NCBI RefSeq assembly: GCF_016623615.1
Contig: NZ_JAEHFX010000002.1
Location: 124,001 to 188,000 of the forward strand
Reading direction: 5' to 3'
Length of the DNA: 64,000 nt
Source: Adhaeribacter terrigena
GTDB lineage: Bacteria; Bacteroidota; Bacteroidia; Cytophagales; Hymenobacteraceae
Shown here: positions 51,147 to 57,608 of the stretch, one piece after another
Position numbering within the stretch: position 1 is the stretch's first letter
Layout: every line of letters starts with the position of its first letter
The notes under the pieces: model-generated
The model's database searches: none
Told to the model about the DNA's origin: nothing
What the model saw: the letters and a program-made list of their open reading frames with translations, nothing else
Position numbers and translations under genes: made by a program

Positions 51147-51181
51147 GAAGATCAGATTTTAAACAAACGTTTTACGGAAGC

Positions 51182-51212
51182 GCAGTTTTTTGGTCGGAAA
51201 AGATACCGTTTT
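51182..51212 (-). repeat. dispersed AAAACGGTA-type element, reverse
   Basis: CAGTTTTTTGGTCGGAAAAG followed by ATACCGTTTT. Confidence 0.55.
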
Positions 51213-51217
51213 AAAAA

Positions 51218-51256
51218 CGAAAAACCTCACAACCCAGGGGGCGGTAAGGTTTTTCA
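51218..51256 (-). terminator. hairpin terminator after GSCFA gene
   Basis: On the minus strand AAAAACCTTAC pairs, with one mismatch, with GTGAGGTTTTT around a GC-rich loop, followed by Ts. It lies 14 bases after the stop. Confidence 0.7.
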
Positions 51257-51269
51257 AGGTTTTACAAGT

Positions 51270-53609
51270 CTAAGCTTTCGGCAAAGTTTTTTTCTTGCGG
51301 CCAGCCGGTTTCGCTGCAGGATTTTTGGTACGGCTTGCTGGTTTCCTGGGTGCTTTCGCGGGCTTTTCAGGCGAAGTTTCCAGAGGGCTGGCCACGTTTT
51401 CGGCCGGCATTTCCGGCACTTTGGTTTCCGAAGCTTTTGCTTTCGCCGGGCGGGCGCGTTTGGGGGCCGGTTTCTTGGCTTTTTCCGGGTTTTCAGTTGG
51501 TTCTAAAGCTGAAGCCGGCATAAACGGAACGGCGATGGTCCCGGTTAATTCCAGTTCCGAAGCCGGCATAAACGGTACCGCAATGGTTTCCGGAACTGCG
51601 TGCGTTTCTTCCTGGGCAGCAAACAAAGCCGGCGTTTTAGGCTTGCGGCCCCGGCCTTTCGCGGGCTTGGGTGCTACCGTTGCTTCAGGGCTTTCTACCG
51701 CAGGAATTTCCGCCAGAGCCGACTGGTTTTCCGTGGTTTTTTCAATAGCTGGCGCTTCTGATGTTGTTTCAGGTACCGTTTCTCTGCCTTGGGTTTCTGC
51801 CGAAGGTGCCACGAATAATTCCGGGAAGGCTTTTTTCTTCCCGCGTCCGCGGACCGGCTTTTCAGGCATGCTTGGCAGCGGTGCAGATGTGGCTTCGGCC
51901 GCAATTGCATTTTCGTCAGGGATATTCGCAGCTGGAAGCGCACCAGGAGTTTCGGCTGCAAAAGGTGGTATTTCGGGAGCTCTTTCTTCTGAAACGGTAG
52001 CGTTTTCGCTTGAAAAACTCGTGTCCGGCAATTGTCCGGTTTCGGCGGCAATCATGGTTTCTTCCTGCACAAACATTTCTTCCTGCGGAGTGGCTTCTTC
52101 CGGCATTTGCGGGAAACCGGCTTGCTGCAACGCTTCTAAATTCTTTTTCCGGCGGCGGCTTTCGCGGCGTTTCGCCGATTTTGAAAGCGGCTTTTTTACC
52201 GGTGCTTCGGAAAGCGTTTCGCCGTAATGCGCGATCGGGTGCGTGGGGTCGGCTAAAATCTCGGCTAATTCCGCTGCCGGCTCGGAGGGCTGTTCAAGCG
52301 GTTCAGGTGTTTCTGATGGCGCCGCAGTAGCCACTTCTGAAAGCGAGGTCTCAGCTGTAGCCTGGCCGGATTTTTTCTTTTTGCGGCGCTGTTTTTTCTT
52401 GCGTTTCCGCGCTTCCGCCGTTTCTGTTATTTCCTGCGTTTCCGGGTTTTCCGCAGTAACTTCCGGGTTAAGCAGGTCTGCTACCACCAGTTCTTCTTCA
52501 TCCGTTTCCGCTTCAACCAAAGCTTCCTCCGCTGCGATTTCTTCGTTGAAATAACCGGGAATAGTATCTTCTTCAACTTCGGCTTCTTCCGTTTCTTCTT
52601 CGTCGGTTTCTGCTTCCGGTTCCGGTAAAACGATCACCTGGCTTTCAAACCAGGCAAGTTCCCCGGTAACGTTTACGTTTGCCTGCAAAGTGCGCAGTTT
52701 TTCCAGCATGTTCTGAATAAAAGCCTGGTGCTGCGCCGATTCCGGGTGAAAAGGCTTGTGCGCCATGCCGCGCAAAATGGTATCCCATTCGGCCGTAAAA
52801 CTCCGGAAAGCTTCCTCGAAGTAAGTCCCGGTAAATTTCTCCCAGATGTATTTTTCGGCCAGCGGGGTAGGGTGGAGCAGGTCTTCCTGGTAAAAACGGT
52901 AATCGCGCAGATCATCGATCAGCAATTCGTAAGCCGGAAAATAGGCGCAATCGGGCAGGCTTTCCGTTAAAAAATGCGTAGCCAGCCGCAGCACTGCTTT
53001 GCTTACGCTGTTCAGCTCCAGCGTGTCTTTTAAATGCCGTACCGGGCTCACCGTTAATACCAGTTTCAGGTTGGGGTTCAGCTGGCGCAGCAAACTGTGC
53101 GTTTCGGCCACGGCGGTAATAATCTCTTCGGGCAGCAGCGTTTCGCGGGTAAAGTTAGCGGCCGGCAGTTTATGGCAGTTGGCTACGGTTTCGCCGGTAA
53201 TGTTCAGCCGGAAAACGTTGGCCGTGCCCAGCGTAAGCACCAGCACATCGGCTTTTTTCAGGAACCGGCGGGTTATTACAATGGCTTCGTCCAGCTTTTC
53301 GTACAGATCTTCCTCGGTTGCGCCTGAGAAAGAAGAATGAAAATCGTAGGAAAACCAGCGGCCGTTATTTTCTACAAAAGATTCGGCCAGTTCTACATCG
53401 GCGCCGGCGCAGATCTGCAGCAGTTTACAGGCCGAAAGCGGATTGAAAAGGGTGCCAAACGGATTGGTAAGGGTTTCTACCTTATATTTTTCCAGCTGGC
53501 CACCAATTACATCCGAAAAGCAGGAGCCTACCGTAACGACTTTCGAGGTCAGGTTCAATTGATACGGGGCAGGCTTGGGGTGCAATTCGGTTCTAAAATT
53601 CATGCGCAA
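51270..53609 (-). CDS. GSCFA-domain protein with long histone-H1-like C-terminal tail
   Basis: 779 residues. Residues 1-320 form the GSCFA domain, named for VGSCFSD (here 27-33), with the downstream NPFGTLFNPLS and LTVSPVRHLKD; it is related to SGNH/GDSL hydrolases. Residues 330-779 are low-complexity, alternating Glu/Ala-rich and Lys/Arg-rich, with AT-hook-like RGRGKKKAF and KGRGRKPKT blocks, and end in Lys/Pro/Ala repeats like histone H1 (PAGRKKKTLPKA). GSCFA proteins are normally about 320-350 residues. The tail has a tandem AVPFMPAS repeat and an in-frame AAAACGGTA-type element. Starts at M1 or M3 are both possible. Confidence 0.85.
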   Translation of the reverse strand: MRMNFRTELHPKPAPYQLNLTSKVVTVGSCFSDVIGGQLEKYKVETLTNPFGTLFNPLSACKLLQICAGADVELAESFVENNGRWFSYDFHSSFSGATEEDLYEKLDEAIVITRRFLKKADVLVLTLGTANVFRLNITGETVANCHKLPAANFTRETLLPEEIITAVAETHSLLRQLNPNLKLVLTVSPVRHLKDTLELNSVSKAVLRLATHFLTESLPDCAYFPAYELLIDDLRDYRFYQEDLLHPTPLAEKYIWEKFTGTYFEEAFRSFTAEWDTILRGMAHKPFHPESAQHQAFIQNMLEKLRTLQANVNVTGELAWFESQVIVLPEPEAETDEEETEEAEVEEDTIPGYFNEEIAAEEALVEAETDEEELVVADLLNPEVTAENPETQEITETAEARKRKKKQRRKKKKSGQATAETSLSEVATAAPSETPEPLEQPSEPAAELAEILADPTHPIAHYGETLSEAPVKKPLSKSAKRRESRRRKKNLEALQQAGFPQMPEEATPQEEMFVQEETMIAAETGQLPDTSFSSENATVSEERAPEIPPFAAETPGALPAANIPDENAIAAEATSAPLPSMPEKPVRGRGKKKAFPELFVAPSAETQGRETVPETTSEAPAIEKTTENQSALAEIPAVESPEATVAPKPAKGRGRKPKTPALFAAQEETHAVPETIAVPFMPASELELTGTIAVPFMPASALEPTENPEKAKKPAPKRARPAKAKASETKVPEMPAENVASPLETSPEKPAKAPRKPASRTKNPAAKPAGRKKKTLPKA
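51991..52021 (+). repeat. dispersed AAAACGGTA-type element within a CDS
   Basis: GAAACGGTAGCGTTTTCGCT followed by TGAAAAACTC. In frame inside the GSCFA tail, encoding part of SSENATVSEE on the minus strand. Confidence 0.6.
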
Positions 53610-53637
53610 ACGGTATGGTTTCGGGGCGTAAAAGTAT
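53607..53637 (+). repeat. dispersed AAAACGGTA-type element, forward
   Basis: GCAAACGGTATGGTTTCGGG followed by GCGTAAAAGTAT, in the leader of the GSCFA gene. On the minus strand it contains TACTTTTA, a possible -7 box. Confidence 0.7.
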
Positions 53638-53688
53638 AAAATCTGTTTTTAATCTTTCGGATAAAAAGGCTCTAAAGTTGCCTGCGAA

Positions 53689-53724
53689 AAACAAAAAACG
53701 CCCTGTTTTTGAAAACAGGGCGTT
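53689..53724 (-). terminator. rho-independent terminator after rplI
   Basis: On the minus strand AACGCCCTGTTTT pairs with AAAACAGGGCGTT, followed by a T run. Closes the ribosomal protein operon. Confidence 0.92.
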
Positions 53725-53746
53725 CCTTATAATTATTAATGGCTAA

Positions 53747-54190
53747 TTACTCAGCAACCACGTTAAATTTAACCTGGTGTTTTACTTCTTTATGCAGAAT
53801 AATAGAAGCAGTGTATTCGCCGGCAGATTTCACTTCGCTGTCGAAAGAAATTTTCTTACGATCAACTTCAATGCCTTTGTTTTTAAGGGCTTCCGAGATC
53901 TGCAGGGTAGTCACCGCACCAAAGATTTTGCCGGTTTCGCCTACGCGGGCCGGAATTTCCAGGGTCATATCGCCAATTTTGTCAGCAATAGCCTGGGCTT
54001 CGGTTTTGATCTTTTCAGCTTTGTGCGCAGCCTGACGAATGTTCTCGGCTACTACTTTTTTATTCGACTTGTCAGCAATAACTGCCATGCCTTGCGGAAT
54101 GAGGTAGTTACGGCCATAGCCAGGTTTTACAGTAACGATATCGTTTTTGAAACCTAAGCCTTTCACGTCATCTTTCAGAATTAATTCCAT
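53747..54190 (-). CDS. rplI: 50S ribosomal protein L9
   Basis: 147 residues, normal length. The L9 signature DDVKGLGFKNDIVTVKPGYGRNYLIPQGMA spans about 6-35 and the C-terminal domain (IFGAVTTLQISEALKNKGIEVDRKKI) is complete. It binds the L1 side of the large subunit. Last gene of rpsF-rpsR-rplI, followed by a strong terminator. Confidence 0.98.
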   Translation of the reverse strand: MELILKDDVKGLGFKNDIVTVKPGYGRNYLIPQGMAVIADKSNKKVVAENIRQAAHKAEKIKTEAQAIADKIGDMTLEIPARVGETGKIFGAVTTLQISEALKNKGIEVDRKKISFDSEVKSAGEYTASIILHKEVKHQVKFNVVAE

Positions 54191-54205
54191 TTCTCTTAGA
54201 TCTTC

Positions 54206-54457
54206 TTATTTTAACGAATCTGTTACGTATGGTAAAATTGCCAGGTGGCGGGCACGGGCAACGGCCTGTGACACACGACGCTGGAATTTCAGGCTGGTGC
54301 CGGTAATACGACGCGGTAAAATTTTACCTTGCTCGTTTACGAATTTCAGTAAGAAGTTACCATCTTTATAATCGATGTACTGGATACCGTTTTTCTTAAA
54401 GCGGCAATATTTTTTGCGATTGTCCTGCTTGTGGACTCTTTCGTTTACTAAGCTCAT
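54206..54457 (-). CDS. rpsR: 30S ribosomal protein S18
   Basis: 83 residues, with [18 protein letters not shown] and [32 protein letters not shown], the conserved S18 core that pairs with S6. The start overlaps the rpsF stop by four bases, so the two are translationally coupled. Confidence 0.98.
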   Translation of the reverse strand: MSLVNERVHKQDNRKKYCRFKKNGIQYIDYKDGNFLLKFVNEQGKILPRRITGTSLKFQRRVSQAVARARHLAILPYVTDSLK

Positions 54458-54834
54458 GCTGGTTGTGATTCTTTTTGTTGTTTTGCAGCTTTTTGCATGT
54501 TCATTTCGCCGTTGCGGCGACGCTCGTTGTAAGCAACAGCGTGCTTATCAAGGGCAGTGGTCAGGAAGCGAACGATGCGCTCATCGCGGCGGTAAGCCAG
54601 TTCCAGGGTATCTACAATAGTAGATGGAGCTGCAAATTCCACGAGCATGTAGAAACCGGTAGATTTCTTCTGAATTGGGTAAGCCAGTTTACGCAGGCCC
54701 CAGTTTTCTTCGTGGATGATGTCGGCGCCATTTTCCTTAAGCACCTGTCTGAACTTCTCGACCGTTTCCTGCACCTGAGCCTCGTTCAATAACGGGGTCA
54801 AGATGAAGACCGTTTCGTAATTTTTTAATACCAT
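54454..54834 (-). CDS. rpsF: 30S ribosomal protein S6
   Basis: 126 residues from the ATG at 54834 ([16 protein letters not shown]), which matches the family N-terminus. The frame is open 13 codons further, into HPYNHNHTH, which lies at or before the predicted transcription start. S6 pairs with S18 on the platform of the small subunit. A C-terminal tail ([16 protein letters not shown]) extends beyond the core, as is common in this phylum. No ssb/priB gene lies between rpsF and rpsR. Confidence 0.96.
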   Translation of the reverse strand: MVLKNYETVFILTPLLNEAQVQETVEKFRQVLKENGADIIHEENWGLRKLAYPIQKKSTGFYMLVEFAAPSTIVDTLELAYRRDERIVRFLTTALDKHAVAYNERRRNGEMNMQKAAKQQKESQPA

Positions 54835-54870
54835 TTTGTTTAAATGTGTATGGTTATGGTTATAAGGGTG

Positions 54871-54902
54871 CAAAGATAAAAGCTTTTTCCATTTTTTGCA
54901 AA
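54871..54902 (-). promoter_or_regulatory. Bacteroidota promoter for rpsF operon
   Basis: On the minus strand TTTG, a 20-base spacer and TATCTTTG match the Bacteroidota consensus exactly. The rpsF start is about 37 bases downstream of the -7 box. The -33 TTTG is shared with the end of an AAAACGGTA-type element (54899-54933). Confidence 0.85.
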
Positions 54903-54933
54903 TCGCTATGCTTTTATCTTGTAAAAGTCAGTA
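54899..54933 (+). repeat. dispersed AAAACGGTA-type element, forward
   Basis: CAAATCGCTATGCTTTTATC followed by TTGTAAAAGTCAGTA, directly upstream of and overlapping the -33 box of rpsF. Confidence 0.7.
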
Positions 54934-55042
54934 AGTTAACCGGCAACTGCATTTGCTATATAAATAAGGTGTAAGATCCAGTGCAATTCCTGAGGCTGTG
55001 GCTGCTTTTTTTTCAAGCTATAATAGAGAGGCAGCAATCCCG

Positions 55043-55744
55043 TTAACCAACCTGCTGAAAAGCTTGCAGGTATTTATCTATGTATACTTCTTTGGTTTTG
55101 GCTTTGTACTGCATAATAAAGCGGGGATGTTCCAGTGCAATTATTTCCTGAAAGAAATTTTCTTTTGCATTCAGCTTTCGCAGAAATTTTTCATTCTTCC
55201 CTTTGCCGAAGCAAAATCCAAGGTTCGTAGAAATGCCAAAGGAAAGTTGTTGTTTTAAAGTAGCTACTATAAAATCATAAACTGCTGCGGTAAGCAACGG
55301 GTCGTCGTAATAATTGTAGTTCACTTCCTGGCCCCGCGCATTGGTCTTGGTAAAGCCCAGCGGACAAATAGAATGCACGAAAAACCGGCTGTAAAAGGCC
55401 GCCGGCCCGCCAAAAGCGCGAATCATATCATACACAAAAACCGAAGAAGGTTCGTGGGTCTGTTTCCCGGAGTATGGTAACTGCAACTCGCTTTCCAGGC
55501 GTTTGGTATCGGTAAAAGGAATGCCGGTAACCGCCGAACCGAATCGCCCGGGGTTTATGCCTAGTATCATGTGCCGCGGCCTGGTATCGTTGTAATACCG
55601 CCGGTAAAACTCCGAAGAAATTGCCAACGCTTCCGGGCTTTCCCGGAAAGGGTTCATAATTTTTACACCTACTGGCAGAATGCCGGAAAAATGCAATTCT
55701 TTGTTAAATTCAATAATTTTATCAGCAAAGGTTTTCCAGCTCAT
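55043..55744 (-). CDS. SMUG2-like uracil-DNA glycosylase family protein (DUF4918)
   Basis: 233 residues. The motif MILGINPGRFGSAVTGIPFTD (58-78) and LGFTKTNARGQEVNYN match the SMUG2 branch of the uracil-DNA glycosylase superfamily described in Bacteroidota. It probably removes damaged pyrimidines from DNA. Length is typical. A monocistronic gene with its own upstream element. Confidence 0.85.
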   Translation of the reverse strand: MSWKTFADKIIEFNKELHFSGILPVGVKIMNPFRESPEALAISSEFYRRYYNDTRPRHMILGINPGRFGSAVTGIPFTDTKRLESELQLPYSGKQTHEPSSVFVYDMIRAFGGPAAFYSRFFVHSICPLGFTKTNARGQEVNYNYYDDPLLTAAVYDFIVATLKQQLSFGISTNLGFCFGKGKNEKFLRKLNAKENFFQEIIALEHPRFIMQYKAKTKEVYIDKYLQAFQQVG

Positions 55745-55767
55745 GCAGCAAAAATAAGAAACAGCGG

Positions 55768-55800
55768 CAAAACGCTACGATTTTAAGGGTGAAAACTCAA
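55768..55800 (+). repeat. dispersed AAAACGGTA-type element, forward
   Basis: CAAAACGCTACGATTTTAAG followed by GGTGAAAACTCAA, 24 bases before the SMUG2-like start. Confidence 0.7.
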
Positions 55801-55949
55801 GCGATAGCAGATAGGCCTAAAGAAAAAATCAAAATCAGCCTTACAGTGCAATAATTTTACAAATTCAGAAATAGTATTATGCAAATAAAAATTTAACTTA
55901 AAAAACGATATGGATGGAGAGCTGATCTTTCAACCGGACCGGCTTAAAT

Positions 55950-55984
55950 TAAAACGCTAGGGTTGGAGCTTAAAAAAGTCAGAG
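55950..55984 (+). repeat. dispersed AAAACGGTA-type element, forward
   Basis: TTAAAACGCTAGGGTTGGAG followed by CTTAAAAAAGTCAGA. Confidence 0.7.
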
Positions 55985-56204
55985 TTGTATAACTCAAAAT
56001 CGGTGGATTTGTTTTGAACCGGCTTCCCGTTAGTTTAATTTTGTAATATAAACAAGCCCTTAAAACTGCATTTAAACGGCGATTTTCTTATTTGTAAAAA
56101 TTCTAAATAACGCTAATATTAAAAGTTAAATGATTGATATTGAATTGGTTAAATAAAAGTAATTTGTACTAAAAAAGTGGGAATTAAAAATCAGGAATAT
56201 TAAG

Positions 56205-56235
56205 TTTGATTAATAAAAAACGGGTAGTAGATTTG
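56205..56235 (+). promoter_or_regulatory. Bacteroidota promoter for act operon
   Basis: TTTG (56205-56208), a 19-base spacer, then TAGATTTG (56228-56235): an exact match to TTTG-N19-21-TAnnTTTG. Transcription should start near 56241, about 40-60 bases before actA. Confidence 0.85.
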
Positions 56236-56303
56236 TGGCCGTATTGAAGTTTCAAGTTGCCAAATAATAACAAATCGAAGCTATGATTAGCTGTACCCTT
56301 AGA

Positions 56304-57569
56304 ATGAAGTACAAGCCCTTTTTCTCATTTCTCATTGCCCTTTTCTTCGCATTTACTGCTCTTGCTCAGGGCGAGCAGGCTGAAGTTGCCAAAGAAGGCG
56401 TAACGGCCCCGGCGGCCGGGGGTGATGCTGCATTGGCCGCTGCCGGCGATGCCTTGTATAAGAATAACTGTGCTTCCTGCCACGCCTTAGACGAAGTAGT
56501 GGTTGGTCCGGCCCTGAGAGGGGTAGACAAAAAGCACTCCGAAACCTGGTTGATCAACTGGATCCGGAACTCTTCTAAAATGGTTCAGTCCGGTGATAAA
56601 GAAGCTGTAAAGATCTTTAACGAGTTTCAGAAGCAGCAGATGCCAAGCTTCGCTATGTCAGATGAAGAGATCAAATCTATTCTGGCTTATATCAAAACAG
56701 CTCCGGCTGGCGGTGCAGGTGCAGAAGATAAAGCTGCAGCTCCTGGAGCCGAAGGCGCTGGAGCGGGTGCCGGCGCGGCCAGCGATGCAGGTAAATACCT
56801 GGATCTGCTACTGGTAATTCTGGTGGTAGTGTTAATCGTAATGGTAATTACATTGGTTATCATTGCTACCGTATTAAGCAATTACCTGAAAAAGAACCGT
56901 CAGTTAACGGCTGAAGATGAAGAAGTGCTGAATCAGCGTTTCGACATCGGTAAGATCCTGAAATCAAAAGCAGTACGCGGCTTAGCCCTCACCATTTTTG
57001 TAGTTGCGCTTCTTAATATCACCCTCGATAAAGTGCTGGGAGTAGGTATTCAGCAGCATTATCAGCCAAAGCAACCAATTGCTTTCTCGCACAAACTGCA
57101 CGCCGGCGATCATAAAATTGATTGTAACTACTGCCATACTTCCGTTTACAAAGGCAAGAATGCCAACATTCCTTCGGCTAATATCTGTATGAACTGCCAT
57201 AGCCAGATCAAAAAAGAATCTGCCGAGATCAAGAAGATCTATACCGCGATCGAGAAAAATCGTCCGATCGAGTGGGTTCGTATCCACAACCTGCCGGATC
57301 TTTCTTACTTCAACCACTCCCAGCATACCAAAGTAGGCGGCGTAGAATGCCAGACCTGCCACGGCCCTATAGAAACCATGGAAGTTGTTTACCAATACTC
57401 ACCGCTTACCATGGGCTGGTGTATCAATTGCCACCGCGAAACCCCACTGAATACGCAAGGCAATGCTTATTACGATAACCTCGTGAAACTGCACGACAGC
57501 GAGAATAGCGGCAAACCATTCACTGTGTCATCTAACGGTGGTACCGAATGCTCTAAATGCCATTACTAA
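56304..57569 (+). CDS. actA: alternative complex III subunit ActA, multiheme cytochrome c with extra N-terminal heme domain
   Basis: 421 residues from M at 56304, which begins a clean signal peptide (MKYKPFFSFLIALFFAFTALAQ); the upstream ATG at 56283 adds seven residues. Six CxxCH heme motifs are visible: CASCH in an N-terminal cytochrome c domain (about 30-140), then a membrane helix (about 170-195), a second hydrophobic segment near 230-245, and CNYCH, CMNCH, CQTCH, CINCH and CSKCH. The last five correspond to the pentaheme ActA core. The extra domain is fused upstream. ActA takes electrons from the ActB clusters in the periplasm. First gene of the act operon. Confidence 0.93.
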   Translation: MKYKPFFSFLIALFFAFTALAQGEQAEVAKEGVTAPAAGGDAALAAAGDALYKNNCASCHALDEVVVGPALRGVDKKHSETWLINWIRNSSKMVQSGDKEAVKIFNEFQKQQMPSFAMSDEEIKSILAYIKTAPAGGAGAEDKAAAPGAEGAGAGAGAASDAGKYLDLLLVILVVVLIVMVITLVIIATVLSNYLKKNRQLTAEDEEVLNQRFDIGKILKSKAVRGLALTIFVVALLNITLDKVLGVGIQQHYQPKQPIAFSHKLHAGDHKIDCNYCHTSVYKGKNANIPSANICMNCHSQIKKESAEIKKIYTAIEKNRPIEWVRIHNLPDLSYFNHSQHTKVGGVECQTCHGPIETMEVVYQYSPLTMGWCINCHRETPLNTQGNAYYDNLVKLHDSENSGKPFTVSSNGGTECSKCHY

Positions 57570-57608
57570 TTAATTTAAAAAACTGTATCTGAGAATTCTA
57601 TATATAGT

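Larger units (their letters stand above)
55745..56303. other. act operon upstream region
   Basis: About 560 bases with no gene. It has two forward AAAACGGTA-type elements (55768-55800, 55950-55984), AT-rich sequence, and the act promoter (56205-56235). Confidence 0.7.

Noticed and set aside
51295-52227. Long plus-strand open frame opposite the GSCFA tail
   Set aside because: It is the shadow of the low-complexity Lys/Ala/Glu tail; the minus-strand frame continues a recognised domain.
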